Part shown: positions 50,738 to 60,455 of the stretch, one piece after another
Numbering within the stretch: the stretch's first letter is position 1
Layout: every line of letters starts with the position of its first letter
From: Marinifilum sp. D737
GTDB taxonomy: Bacteria; Bacteroidota; Bacteroidia; Bacteroidales; Marinifilaceae
DNA: 64,000 bases
NCBI RefSeq assembly: GCF_026672275.1
Contig: NZ_JANQCD010000023.1
Span: 1-64,000, forward strand
Reading direction: 5' to 3'
Translations under genes and position numbers: made by a program
Notes under the pieces: generated by a model
Database searches by the model: none
What the model saw: only the letters and a program-made list of their open reading frames with translations
What the model was told of the DNA's origin: nothing

Positions 50738-52816
50738 ATGATGAAAAACTTAACCCTTCGAAGATTATTAATTTCAGCTGTTTACCTGTTTGTTGTATCG
50801 GTTGTTTTATACGGCTGTGGTGCAAGCGGAATGTTTTCTGAAGGCAAAGGCGAATTTAGACTTGCCAAAGAGGAAATGAATAAAGGAAATAGTCTAAAAG
50901 GATTAGATCATGCTTTTAGTGCAATTATTATCGATTCGGAAGTGAAATCCTTCAAGAAGTTTGTATATACCCATTTTGACAATTCATTAACCAAAGCAAA
51001 GTCTTTTCTAAATCGTTCAGAAAATACAAGTAGTATTTCGGATGCAGAGAAACGTGCTGAAAAATTACAATTGCTGGTTTCTATTTATTCGAAGGTACAG
51101 CAGGTTGAATTGCCTTTTGTTGATCCGAAAGGAAAGTGGGAGTGGACCACCAACTTTGTGGACTACTCAGAGCAAGCCAATGCATCGGTAAAGTATGCTT
51201 TTGATTTAATCATGACAAATGGTAAAGCAGATATTGATGCATCGCGAGTACAGGAAGCTTACGAAAAGTTTATCAAAGCTTATAATAAATACTGTGTTAC
51301 AGAAATCAGAACAGAGACGGCACAAAAAATTACCAAGTACTTTACCGATTTTGCCGAAGAGAATCAAAAATCAAATGAGATTCCTACTTTGGAGTTGGCG
51401 CACAAAGCATGGGGCTATGCTTTAAAGTTTACACCAAGTTTGACTTTGGCCAGCCAATCAAGAAAGGGTGTAGCCAATAAGATTTCTGAAATCTATTACA
51501 AAAATGGTTTGGAATTGTTCAACTCAAAAAAGGTGGATGATAACATTCAGTCGGTTGACCAGTTTAAGTTGGCTTTAAAATGGAATGCAAGCCATCCGGA
51601 TGCCAAAAACTCTTTGCAGGCAGCAACAGAGAAAATTGCAGAATACTATTATGCATCTGCAATCAAATTGGAAAAATCAAAATCGGAAAAGGATAAGATC
51701 ATTGCTTTTTATCGTAATGCTCAAAAGTGGATTCCGGATTACAAGGACTCAATGTATCGCATTTACTCCTTGCAAGTGGGAAGTGAGTTGGTGAGCTTAA
51801 AGAAGAATTTGGCAGAAACCAGGAAACAGTATACAGCACTAACAGGAAGAATCAATACGGTTTCGACGGCTGTTGACAAAAGTTGTGAGGTAATGGATAT
51901 GCTAACTTATGTATCTGATCAAACCAGAAATTTAAATACCAAAATGAAAAATGTTGGGAGTACCCTTAAAGCATTCAATCTAATTCCTATTGTAGGAACA
52001 GTGAGTAATGTGACTTCCAAATCATTATCCATTGCTCAAAAACCAGTTGGAGGTTTGGTAGGCAAGTTTAATACCATCGAAAAACCATTTATCGACCCTA
52101 CGAAAACTGCAGTTCATAATGTGAAAGTAGCAGTAGACGGATTGAAAGGTGTTGTTGCCACTACCAAAGATGTATTGAAAAAGAGTGAACTTACTGTTGC
52201 TACCATCGATGATTGCATCAAAACCCTGAAGAAGGAGAGTGATTTTAAGAAGGTGGAAGGTGCAATTAAAGAGGTCAATAAAGGTTTAAAAGGAGCATCA
52301 GACCAAATGCGAAGCTTGAACAGCAGCTTAAGTACATTCGAGAAAGGTGCCAAAGCCTTGGCCGTAATGCATAATCCAGCTAAAAAAATCAAGAACGGAT
52401 TGGGTAAAATTAAGCCAGTGCTCGATAAGGCGAGTAAAGTAACTCATGAAATGGACAAAGTGCTGAAAAAAGAGTTTGACTTTAAATTGACCACAATGTC
52501 GCTTCACAAAGCGTTAAGTGCAGGAGGTTTTGTTGCAGAGAAAATTGCTGATTTGGGCATGAAAGCTGCCAAACCAATTATGAATAAGATGAAGATTAAA
52601 TTTCCAACTGTTCCGGGAGTGGATGAACTGAAAGGAAAGCTTGATGTTGTGAAAAATGAATACAACAACATTAAAATGAATACCACGAAAATTAAAGATT
52701 CTTACCAGAGGTATTCAGATTTCCAGGGAATCATATCAAAGAACCTAAACAAAATTGTTGAAACTACAGGCTGTAGCATTCATGTTGAAGAAAACCAGGA
52801 AGTAGCAGCCAAATAA
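50738..52816 (+). CDS. Large helical lipoprotein of unknown function
   Basis: I start at MMKNLTLRRLLISAVYLF (50738), giving 692 residues with a lipoprotein signal (VVSVVLYGCGASG); an upstream ATG adds 24 residues without signal character. The mature protein is almost entirely helical. Residues about 30-340 look like an irregular repeat-helix array (IDSEVKSFKKFVYTHFDNSL, FKLALKWNASHPDAKNSLQAA), and the rest is long amphipathic, Lys-rich helix with small Gly-containing breaks (FNLIPIVGTVSNVTSKSLSIA). It could scaffold at a membrane. No family recognised. First of five co-directional exported-protein genes. Confidence 0.72.
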   Translation: MMKNLTLRRLLISAVYLFVVSVVLYGCGASGMFSEGKGEFRLAKEEMNKGNSLKGLDHAFSAIIIDSEVKSFKKFVYTHFDNSLTKAKSFLNRSENTSSISDAEKRAEKLQLLVSIYSKVQQVELPFVDPKGKWEWTTNFVDYSEQANASVKYAFDLIMTNGKADIDASRVQEAYEKFIKAYNKYCVTEIRTETAQKITKYFTDFAEENQKSNEIPTLELAHKAWGYALKFTPSLTLASQSRKGVANKISEIYYKNGLELFNSKKVDDNIQSVDQFKLALKWNASHPDAKNSLQAATEKIAEYYYASAIKLEKSKSEKDKIIAFYRNAQKWIPDYKDSMYRIYSLQVGSELVSLKKNLAETRKQYTALTGRINTVSTAVDKSCEVMDMLTYVSDQTRNLNTKMKNVGSTLKAFNLIPIVGTVSNVTSKSLSIAQKPVGGLVGKFNTIEKPFIDPTKTAVHNVKVAVDGLKGVVATTKDVLKKSELTVATIDDCIKTLKKESDFKKVEGAIKEVNKGLKGASDQMRSLNSSLSTFEKGAKALAVMHNPAKKIKNGLGKIKPVLDKASKVTHEMDKVLKKEFDFKLTTMSLHKALSAGGFVAEKIADLGMKAAKPIMNKMKIKFPTVPGVDELKGKLDVVKNEYNNIKMNTTKIKDSYQRYSDFQGIISKNLNKIVETTGCSIHVEENQEVAAK

Positions 52817-52963
52817 TTTGAAAATCTGTGCATTGCTCTCTATGCTTTTTGTGTGAATAATTGGGTAGAACTGTGATTAGCATAGGGGGCAATTTTAAAA
52901 ATAAGAATGATTATAAAACTGACCATTTCAATCTGAGAAGGAGTTGAAAAAAGTCAATAAAAA

Positions 52964-53578
52964 ATGAAACGAATGAAAAAATTAATTACAGGATTATTGA
53001 TTCTATTCTTTGGCATTCAGTTGCATGCTCAAATTAAAACCAATAAGTCAGGAACCATGTTGGGACAGCCTTATTTTAAGATCAAATGCAAGTCGGAAGA
53101 AGGATTTGTGAATTACGATATATTGAAACTGGTGTTTACAAGTGGAGATGAAGAGTCGGCTTGTGTTTTTAGATTGGTGGAGACTCCGCATGATGATAAA
53201 AGTTTGCAGACGCAGACATATACTTACAAATCGGATAAGGTGAAGGCCAATCAAATCAATTTACGTAAGAAAGTATTGAGTGGTAGCGATGGTTTGTTTA
53301 TCGACAAGGATGGTTTTTTAAAGATTCACATTGCAGCTGATGCTGATTGGCCTAATGCAAGTTTAATATATGTTGAAGTATGTGAGGATGGTGAGCATGT
53401 TCGTTTTTACGATGCCAAAAGAAAAGCACAAATGAATGATGCCGGCAGCTTGGATCACTATAAGTTAACCGATATTAAATACTTAACTCTTGTGGATACA
53501 CCAGAAGGCAAAAGAATCACTTTCAAAGATAAGCCCGAAGGAGATAAGTCGATGTGGAAGTTATTTAGAGTGCAATAA
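52964..53578 (+). CDS. Hypothetical exported protein
   Basis: A 204-residue protein with a signal peptide (LITGLLILFFGIQLHAQ). The mature part is beta-rich, and its segments (MLGQPYFKIKCKSEEGFVNY; SDGLFIDKDGFLKIHIAADADWPNASLIYVEVCE; MWKLFRVQ at the end) have the rhythm of a lectin-like beta-trefoil, in line with the tandem trefoil gene downstream. That relation is inference. Second gene of the cluster, 147 bases after the first. Confidence 0.68.
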   Translation: MKRMKKLITGLLILFFGIQLHAQIKTNKSGTMLGQPYFKIKCKSEEGFVNYDILKLVFTSGDEESACVFRLVETPHDDKSLQTQTYTYKSDKVKANQINLRKKVLSGSDGLFIDKDGFLKIHIAADADWPNASLIYVEVCEDGEHVRFYDAKRKAQMNDAGSLDHYKLTDIKYLTLVDTPEGKRITFKDKPEGDKSMWKLFRVQ

Positions 53579-53665
53579 TTAAATGTGAAAATTCAATTGA
53601 GAAATAATCATACAAATCCCGATACTTATCGGGACCATGTGACAACTTAAAGAAAATCTATATAC

Positions 53666-54643
53666 ATGAAAAAGATATTTGCAATGTTAACATTGGTAAT
53701 TGTTGCAACAAGCTTTGCCAATGCCGAGAAAGTAAGAACCTATACCATGAAAATGCCTTCTTTTGTTTTCGAAGGGGTTAAAACGGTATACATTAAAGAT
53801 ATTCCTGTTGAGGATGGTGAATTGTGGAACAGAGGAACAGGAATGGAAGTGAAAAAAATATTAAAAGAGAACATTCAGAATGCCAGAATTGGAGAGAAGG
53901 CAGGACATAAGCTTTGTACACCTTGGATGAGCACTCAGTTCTACCAGTTGGTGAATAGTGAGGCTGAGGCCGATTTGGTAATTTCAGGAAGCATTCGTTC
54001 AAGTTTAAGAAAAAATGAAGAGGTTGGTTTAAAGGGAAAGTACAACACAGAAACACACAAACTTCCTTTCTTCGTGAAAAAATATTCGAAAAATAAGGAT
54101 GCCGAAGCTTCTATCGATTTGCAATTTACCAACAAAAATGGTGTGGCAGTAAAAAGCTATTCTAAAATGAATATGACCTATCATTATTCGAAAGAATATT
54201 TGGGAGCTCCTAAATTGACCAAAGATGGCAATTACGAAGGAGAAATTCGCGATTACGATATTACCATGAAATGTATTGCTCCTTACCTGAACACCATTGT
54301 GGCTGAAATTACACCAAGATTGCTTAGCAAAACCTATGATGTGAAAAAAGTAAAAAAGATCAAGGATAAAGAATTGAAAAAAACGAACAAATCGGCTAAT
54401 AAACTACTTAGAAAAGGAAGTTATGCCGAAGCGGCTGATATTTTTGCAGAGATTGCAGCAAATGCTAATGATTCAAGATCGATTGCAACTGCAAACAAAG
54501 ATGCGGGGATTTTGTATATGGTGACGGGAAATTTCGAAAAGGCTGAGGAGTTCCTTAAAAAGACAAGTGATTCTGCCTTGCTAAACGATTTGAACAAGAG
54601 AAAAGAGCTTTATAACGAATTGAAAAGGATAGGGATTCTATAA
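53666..54643 (+). CDS. Hypothetical exported protein with C-terminal TPR-like repeats
   Basis: A 325-residue protein with a signal peptide (FAMLTLVIVATSFANA). The first 225 residues are mixed alpha/beta (VRTYTMKMPSFVFEGVKTVYIKD, EAEADLVISGSIRSSLRKN, EASIDLQFTNKNGVAVKSYSKM) and loosely resemble the CsgG/DUF4136 class that binds at the periplasmic face of the outer membrane; that is weak. Residues about 245-310 are TPR-like (SANKLLRKGSYAEAADIFAEIA, GILYMVTGNFEKAEEFLKK). Upstream lies a small palindrome (cccgatacttatcggg at 53617-53632). Confidence 0.7.
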   Translation: MKKIFAMLTLVIVATSFANAEKVRTYTMKMPSFVFEGVKTVYIKDIPVEDGELWNRGTGMEVKKILKENIQNARIGEKAGHKLCTPWMSTQFYQLVNSEAEADLVISGSIRSSLRKNEEVGLKGKYNTETHKLPFFVKKYSKNKDAEASIDLQFTNKNGVAVKSYSKMNMTYHYSKEYLGAPKLTKDGNYEGEIRDYDITMKCIAPYLNTIVAEITPRLLSKTYDVKKVKKIKDKELKKTNKSANKLLRKGSYAEAADIFAEIAANANDSRSIATANKDAGILYMVTGNFEKAEEFLKKTSDSALLNDLNKRKELYNELKRIGIL

Positions 54644-54668
54644 TTTTTCAATCGCAAAAAATAGATTT

Positions 54669-54755
54669 GTGAATAAACATTGCACTCGAAGGGATTGAGC
54701 GACAATCGTAAGTTTCTTTATTCACTTTAAGTCTTAATTCATTCGATATGCATTT
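54669..54755. repeat. Diverged intergenic repeat, copy 1
   Basis: This stretch shares its start (tgaataaaca-tgca), middle (tattcactttaa) and end (cttaattcattcgat, then a similar tail) with 57987-58074. It contains an inverted pair gtgaataaa/tttattcac. It follows the TPR-containing exported-protein gene. Confidence 0.7.
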
Positions 54756-54933
54756 GTTTTGGAATTCGATTTTTTAGGTGATGGACAACTATGGAAGAGA
54801 ATTGGTTCGATTAAAATATAAGCTAATTATATTCATGTAATAGAACAGTAAAAGTGAACTCTTGTCAGTTGCTTTAAATTAGGAAAGCCTAGAAATTGAA
54901 AAGTAGTATTAATTAATTCAAAATTTTATAATT

Positions 54934-56010
54934 ATGCAAAATGTTAAATTATTATCATTAGTAATAATTCTTTTATTTGGGAGTATTTTACCATTAAAGG
55001 CGCAGTACGAAAAAGGAGCTGATATGCCACAATACAAAAGGGTAAGAATCCAATCGGCAATGAGTTATGGGCGAAGTGGCAAAGGTTTTCTGGAATTTCC
55101 TGGCGGCGAGAAATATTGGAAGAGAAAAGGAAATCAAATGGATATTTGGACCAAAGATAATAACAGTAATAAATTATTTTATCTGCGCAGGAATGCAGAT
55201 GGATATTTCTTTATTCAACCATGCGCATGTAAAGGAAACGTTGACGCCAAAAATGTACCACCTCAAAATGGTACGCCTCTACATTTGTGGGATACTCACG
55301 GAAAACCATCTCAGCATTTCTATTTTAAACATTTAGGAAATGGTAGATATAAGATTTATCATAGAAGTGGAAAAGTAGTATGTCTTAAAGATAATAAAAC
55401 TGACAGAAATGGTAATAAAGTGCACCTTTGGAATGATCACAACGCAATTTCAACCGAATGGTTTATTTTAGATGCGAATACAAATAGACCTATAGTAGTA
55501 GATAAAAAAGTTGGAATAGTAAATAAATCATTAAAAGGATCAAGAGTTGATGAATCTAAAACCTACTATATTCAATCAGCCATGAGTCATGGTAGAGGTA
55601 GTAAGGGATTTTTTGAATTTGGCGGTGCAGATTGGCAGAAAAAAGGAAATCGCGCACAGATTTGGACAAAAGGAAATTCTTCTTCAAATAATAAAATGTT
55701 TAAATTTGAAAAAACGCCTAATGGGGAATTTTATTGGATTAAAGCTGCGAAAAGTGCAAATGGTGTTGTAGATTGTAAAGGAGGAGGTACAAGTAAAGGT
55801 ACACCGCTACACTTTTGGTCTAAGCACGGTGGTGAATCGCAAAAATTTTATCTAAAAAAATTACCTAACGGTAGTTATAAGATATATCACAAAAGTGGTA
55901 AGGTAGTGTGTTTGCAAAATAATAAAACCGATAATAACGGTAATAAGATACACCTTTGGGACGACCACAATGCAATTACCACAGAATGGTATTTGATACC
56001 TGTTCGTTAA
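54934..56010 (+). CDS. Exported protein with two ricin-type beta-trefoil domains
   Basis: A 358-residue protein: signal peptide (LLSLVIILLFGSILPLKAQ), then two homologous trefoil units of about 150 residues (about 33-180 and 208-358). Each has a GKGF-xEF-GG/GNQMDIWTK-type first lobe, a GTPLHLWDTHGKPSQHFYF second lobe and a GKVVCLKDNKTDRNGNKVHLW third lobe ending in TEWF. The usual QxW motif is replaced by HLW, W-D/N-H and TEW forms. Such domains bind glycans or scaffold proteins. No catalytic domain is attached. Confidence 0.82.
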   Translation: MQNVKLLSLVIILLFGSILPLKAQYEKGADMPQYKRVRIQSAMSYGRSGKGFLEFPGGEKYWKRKGNQMDIWTKDNNSNKLFYLRRNADGYFFIQPCACKGNVDAKNVPPQNGTPLHLWDTHGKPSQHFYFKHLGNGRYKIYHRSGKVVCLKDNKTDRNGNKVHLWNDHNAISTEWFILDANTNRPIVVDKKVGIVNKSLKGSRVDESKTYYIQSAMSHGRGSKGFFEFGGADWQKKGNRAQIWTKGNSSSNNKMFKFEKTPNGEFYWIKAAKSANGVVDCKGGGTSKGTPLHFWSKHGGESQKFYLKKLPNGSYKIYHKSGKVVCLQNNKTDNNGNKIHLWDDHNAITTEWYLIPVR

Positions 56011-56158
56011 AATAAATTTGTAACTACAAATACTCAATTCTAATGCTTAGAAGTGTTAGAATTGAGTGTGCTAGTGTTTTTTTATGAAATTACTGCACTT
56101 CCCATTTTATCGCTTGCAAGCACTTGAAGATTGCTGGCAATAATATTAAAAATGACAA

Positions 56159-57889
56159 ATGAATAAGCTTAAAATCTTTCTTGTGGCGTTTATGGCCATA
56201 GTTTTTAACGATACGCTTTTTGCAAACAACCACAATCCAAACTATCCCGAAAATAATTCAATAGCAACTGTTAATGAACAAGTAAATATCGGAAGCAATA
56301 TTTATACACTTCAGGGAAATGAAGAGTTTGTTTATGGTAAAATTGGGAAAAACAAAAATGGAGGGATTAAATATACGGTAGCAGTGGTTCGTGTTCCTAA
56401 TGCAACAAAAGAAGTATATGAATTTTACGGCCCATATTATGGCCCACGTCCTATTGGAGCGAATTTAAGAAAAGCCAGAACACCAAAGGAATACAATAAG
56501 TATGACTATTACCTAATATTTAATGGTAAAAAAATAGGCCCATATGATCATATTTATTCTCTTGATAGAGATCCGGATGTCGACAAATGGGTGAGCGAAG
56601 ATGGCAAGCGAATTAGCTTTTGCGGCACAAGAGAAAATAAATATTATCCAATTATTGGCAACAACAAAGCCTTTTATTATTGGGGACTAAGTCAGGCACC
56701 TGAATATGATACTTATTCTGGTAAATTTGCATACAGTATTCAGTGGTCGCAAAATGATTATCGCATTTACGAAAATGGGATGAATAAAGTAAGTGGGGCA
56801 AAAATGGTGAGTGAACCAGTTTACTCGGAAAGTGGCAAATTGATTTATGCTAGTGCTCCCGAAAAACGTGATGAGATGTATGTTTATGTGGATCACGAAC
56901 AAAAAAATGGTCCTTTTAAAATGATTGCGCATAAAGGAATTGGTTTTATTCCAGGAACCGAGCAAATTTATTACAATACATATCAAGAAGTGCGTTGTGG
57001 CGAATATGTATACAATTGCAAACCAAACGAATCGTTGAATCAGTTCACGGTAAGTCCGAATTATGTGGCATTCTGTATTCTGGATACAAAGACTTCGAGC
57101 AATACAGTCTACGAATACGATATTGCCAATCAAACTATAAATACGCACGGTCCTTACAAAGGGAATTTATACGTGAAAGAAGCTGGTAGTCAAGTTTATT
57201 ACAGACATTACAATACACAAACGGAACGTTACCAATATTTGGGTATTGACGGTAAAATTCTTTGGAATAAAAAACATCTTACTGGAATTAATGGATTGGT
57301 TTATTCGTGTATGAGCAATACAGGTGATCTTTATGTTTGTTATGTTGGGGAGGATAAGAAAACTCATGTCGATAAAAATGGCAATGACATGCAAATCAAT
57401 AACAACATTGCCAATGTAAATACTCTTCAACCATACGATAATGAAGTTCTGATACATTTGAATGTGGATGCCAAAGTAGCTGCCACCAAACACGAAATCA
57501 TGTACAAGCAAAACAAATTGTTTGTAAATGGCGATTTGGATGCAGGACAGATATTTACACTTGAAAATACTTCTGATCTTTTTTACACTCTTCGCATTAA
57601 AAAAGGTCCAAACCACAAATGGAAACTGTATCGAAATAATCAGTTGGTAAATGATGTTGAATACAGTGATATAAAAGAATTTCAGGCATCTCCTGATGGA
57701 AGTACTTATGCTTATATCGATGGAGGCCGATATATTATAGAAAACCGTAGTATGGATTTTTCTAAAAAAGTTTACCTAAATGGGAAAGCCCTGCAAGGAA
57801 AGTATGGCGCACCGGTTTGGAGCGAAAAATACAATGCCATGTTAAGCATTAAACAGGAAGGAAATCAACTTGTGCTAAGTAAATTGTAA
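56159..57889 (+). CDS. Hypothetical exported protein, probable beta-propeller
   Basis: A 576-residue protein with a signal peptide (IFLVAFMAIVFNDTLFAN). The mature part is made of repeating short strands with blade-like phrases: NGKKIGPYDHIYSLDRDPDV then VSEDGKRISFCGTREN, VYSESGKLIYASAPEKRDEM, GIGFIPGTEQIYYNTY, and near the end SPDGSTYAYIDGGRYIIEN. These resemble PD40/WD40-like blades, so a propeller is likely but inferred. It is the last gene of the exported-protein cluster. Confidence 0.7.
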   Translation: MNKLKIFLVAFMAIVFNDTLFANNHNPNYPENNSIATVNEQVNIGSNIYTLQGNEEFVYGKIGKNKNGGIKYTVAVVRVPNATKEVYEFYGPYYGPRPIGANLRKARTPKEYNKYDYYLIFNGKKIGPYDHIYSLDRDPDVDKWVSEDGKRISFCGTRENKYYPIIGNNKAFYYWGLSQAPEYDTYSGKFAYSIQWSQNDYRIYENGMNKVSGAKMVSEPVYSESGKLIYASAPEKRDEMYVYVDHEQKNGPFKMIAHKGIGFIPGTEQIYYNTYQEVRCGEYVYNCKPNESLNQFTVSPNYVAFCILDTKTSSNTVYEYDIANQTINTHGPYKGNLYVKEAGSQVYYRHYNTQTERYQYLGIDGKILWNKKHLTGINGLVYSCMSNTGDLYVCYVGEDKKTHVDKNGNDMQINNNIANVNTLQPYDNEVLIHLNVDAKVAATKHEIMYKQNKLFVNGDLDAGQIFTLENTSDLFYTLRIKKGPNHKWKLYRNNQLVNDVEYSDIKEFQASPDGSTYAYIDGGRYIIENRSMDFSKKVYLNGKALQGKYGAPVWSEKYNAMLSIKQEGNQLVLSKL

Positions 57890-57986
57890 ATAGTAGAAGT
57901 ATACTTTGTGGGTTTTATCATGGGAACTTAATAATAAATGGTAAGAATAGGTATTCCATAATTTTCAATGATATATTAATAGTTTT

Positions 57987-58074
57987 ATGAATAAACAGTG
58001 CATTTGAATGAATTGATATAAAATCATAAGTTTTAAATATTCACTTTAATCCTTAATTCATTCGATGTGGATTT
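57987..58074. repeat. Diverged intergenic repeat, copy 2
   Basis: See 54669-54755. The two copies bracket the trefoil and propeller genes as direct repeats. Confidence 0.7.
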
Positions 58075-58091
58075 ATAATTGGTAGTAGAAG

Positions 58092-58121
58092 AACCCCTTC
58101 GCCTTTTGGTGAAGGGGTTTT
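58092..58121 (+). terminator. Intrinsic terminator of the exported-protein cluster
   Basis: AACCCCTTCGCC and GGTGAAGGGGTT form a 12-bp stem with a TTTT loop, followed by a short T-run. The remaining bases of this 424-base gap (57890-58313) hold only the repeat copy above and AT-rich DNA. Confidence 0.88.
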
Positions 58122-58313
58122 GTGGGAGGTGACAAATCTTTCTCTTAAATTTATCAGAGTAAAATATTTTGATTAAAACTTATTGTTTATAAATTTGGTC
58201 GTATATCTAACATTCAGTTTGTATAAAAAGGAGAGCTTGAAAAATGTAGATTTATACAAGTGGAAAAGAAAGTTGATAGAGAGTTAATAAGGAAAAGCTA
58301 AAAGAATCCAATA

Positions 58314-58583
58314 ATGATTTTTTTTTCAATAAAGAGTTTTTTAATTGCTTTTGGCTTGCTTCTATTTGATTTGATCGTTTATCTGTTTCTGAGCTTAATG
58401 CTAATGAATTATGACGACTTCTATGATGAAAAAAAAGGGGCTTATTGGAGTTTAGATAGTATGAGCTTTTGGCAAAAAGCAAACTATATTGGCTTAAATG
58501 TATGGCACTTGATTAACATGATAGCCATTGGATATGTGATTTATAGACTTGTAAAGGCAATCAAAAATAAGTCCTTAAGCTAA
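58314..58583 (+). CDS. Small membrane protein
   Basis: An 89-residue protein with two hydrophobic helices (FLIAFGLLLFDLIVYLFLSLML and VWHLINMIAIGYVIYRLV) joined by an acidic/aromatic loop (YDDFYDEKKGAYWSLDSMSFW). No family recognised. It lies 55 bases before the next co-directional gene. Confidence 0.6.
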   Translation: MIFFSIKSFLIAFGLLLFDLIVYLFLSLMLMNYDDFYDEKKGAYWSLDSMSFWQKANYIGLNVWHLINMIAIGYVIYRLVKAIKNKSLS

Positions 58584-58638
58584 GTGTTTTAGCTTTTGAA
58601 CTTCATGCTTTTTTCAAAAAAAACTTGAGGTATATTAA

Positions 58639-59205
58639 ATGAGTAATTACAATTGGCAGAAAATTTTAGAGAGCAAAGAAAATAAAGATTTGCTTAAAAT
58701 TATTTGTGACAAAAGGCAATACAATGAAGAGGCTCGGCTTGTTGGTGTTGAGATTTTAAAGGCGAGAAAAGTCGAACACGACGCAATTATTCAAGTGGAA
58801 AATATAATTGGTGAGCGTGTACGAAGAAGGCAAAGAGTGTCTAAGATTAAAATTCCAGCGGAACTTTCTTTTGGTTTCGATCATTTTACAAAGCAAAAAA
58901 GTTTTAGAAGAAAACTAAAGCTTTCCACTTTTATTGAATATACCAATCGAGTCATATACGATTTAAATTGGTATGTTTTGGGGAGAGGTGAAAATTACTT
59001 CCTGGTAGAAGATCGTCCGGAAACCTATAGGTGTGAACGACACTTTACAGAAATTAAAATCTCATACATCGATGAAGTTATTTATTGTGAAGGAGAGCAA
59101 AATGGTCCAGGATTATTTTCAGATTATGGCCGCATCAACAATAGAATAATGAAATATATGAACTTCCTTGATGATGTAATAACGAGCTATAGTAAAGAGG
59201 CATAA
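58639..59205 (+). CDS. Hypothetical cytosolic protein
   Basis: A 188-residue protein without signal or membrane segment. The first 60 residues are helical and resemble the short N-terminal motif (LKIICDKRQYNEEARLVGVEILKARK) seen also in the two-helix membrane protein at 19849-20340 (EKKIIAGKLLKERGFD). The rest is mixed, with FIEYTNRVIYDLNWYVLGRGENYFL. No family recognised. Confidence 0.62.
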   Translation: MSNYNWQKILESKENKDLLKIICDKRQYNEEARLVGVEILKARKVEHDAIIQVENIIGERVRRRQRVSKIKIPAELSFGFDHFTKQKSFRRKLKLSTFIEYTNRVIYDLNWYVLGRGENYFLVEDRPETYRCERHFTEIKISYIDEVIYCEGEQNGPGLFSDYGRINNRIMKYMNFLDDVITSYSKEA

Positions 59206-59320
59206 TTCTCCCCTGCGTTCACCCTTTGAATCCCTAAAGGGAACAGTGCGAAGGATACCCCCTTTAGAACCTGTCCCGAGAATTCGGGAGGCTGGGATAT
59301 TTAATTGAAAACTAAATTAA

Positions 59321-59815
59321 ATGACAAAGAAACTATTATTAGTATTACTATTCTTTATTTTTTGTGAGAATTGCAAAGCACAGCTCGAATTGCACATTCA
59401 AGAGTTGAATAGTAATAAGAATGCAATTCATCTGGAAATAGAAGTAAAAAACACAAGTCAAAAAGATAGTGTATTGTTTTATTTTCCTCGTGATGAATCT
59501 GTTTTTATGTCGCTTATTAAGCTTGTATTTAAAAGTAAAGAAACAGGTAAGGTACATGAATATTGGCCCAGTGATGAAATTTTAGATATTGATAGCTTAT
59601 TTGTGACCAAGAATAATTCGGTACTAATATTACCTGGTTGTACAGGTAAATTTCAACAGGAAGTTAAATTGAAAAGAATATTTCCACACTTGGCAGATTC
59701 AAAATATTCATTGAGTATGCAATTATCATATGAGGATGAAAATCTGGAATCAGATGTTGGATATGAACTATTTAAGGGAGCAATGAAATCAAATTCAATT
59801 GAAATCAACAGGTAA
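59321..59815 (+). CDS. Hypothetical exported protein
   Basis: A 164-residue protein with a signal peptide (LLLVLLFFIFCENCKAQ). The mature part is an immunoglobulin-like strand pattern (ELHIQELNSNKNAIHLEIEV; KFQQEVKLKRIFPHLADSKY). It ends 4 bases before the Yip1 gene, so the two are likely co-transcribed. No family recognised. Confidence 0.68.
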   Translation: MTKKLLLVLLFFIFCENCKAQLELHIQELNSNKNAIHLEIEVKNTSQKDSVLFYFPRDESVFMSLIKLVFKSKETGKVHEYWPSDEILDIDSLFVTKNNSVLILPGCTGKFQQEVKLKRIFPHLADSKYSLSMQLSYEDENLESDVGYELFKGAMKSNSIEINR

Positions 59816-59819
59816 CAGC

Positions 59820-60407
59820 ATGAATACATTTTTCAATATTCTTTTTAAAACCTCGGATACCTTTGATTATCTGGATGACCAATTTGAAGATCAATTAGAA
59901 ACGAATGCCAACCTTCTTTTTATGTTGGGAGGAGCAGTTGCTGGAATAGATTCCTTCTTTAAAGATTACCATCATTTTCAGGAATATCCAATGATTATTG
60001 TCTTTTTAGGATTTGTGTTGGCGACTGCAGGGCTTGGTTTGCTAATGGGAAGATATCTGTCTACTTATATTCTGTATGGGATTGGAAAACTTTTAAATGG
60101 CAAAGGAAAAATTATTGACTTACGAATCGTTGCAGCTTATGCAGTGGTTCCAATCTTTCTGAAGTTACCAGTAATTTTGTATTTAGGCATTACAGGAATG
60201 GTGCTGAGTCCGGAAGGTCATTTGTACTGGATCATCAGTTTGTACTATCTGGTCATATGGTTGTGGACATTAAAGATGATGATTCAAGGGGTAATGAAAT
60301 TTAATGGATTTGGATTCATAAAAGGAGTTCTTAATGTTAGTCCATATCTATTATTGGGTGGCATTAGCTTCATTCTAATTGTTAGAAGTGTGATTTCTTC
60401 ATTTTAA
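59820..60407 (+). CDS. Yip1-family membrane protein
   Basis: I start at MNTFFNILFKTSDTFDYL (59820), after the preceding stop. The 195-residue protein has about five transmembrane helices of the YIP1 pattern (FKTSDTFDYLDD, an acidic cytosolic head; LATAGLGLLMGRYLSTYILYGIGKLLNGKG; RIVAAYAVVPIFLKLPVIL; GVLNVSPYLLLGGISFILI). Bacterial members have no settled function. Confidence 0.8.
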   Translation: MNTFFNILFKTSDTFDYLDDQFEDQLETNANLLFMLGGAVAGIDSFFKDYHHFQEYPMIIVFLGFVLATAGLGLLMGRYLSTYILYGIGKLLNGKGKIIDLRIVAAYAVVPIFLKLPVILYLGITGMVLSPEGHLYWIISLYYLVIWLWTLKMMIQGVMKFNGFGFIKGVLNVSPYLLLGGISFILIVRSVISSF

Positions 60408-60455
60408 TAGCCAAACAAACTCAAATCACACTTAAAATCATAGAGCAACAAAAAC

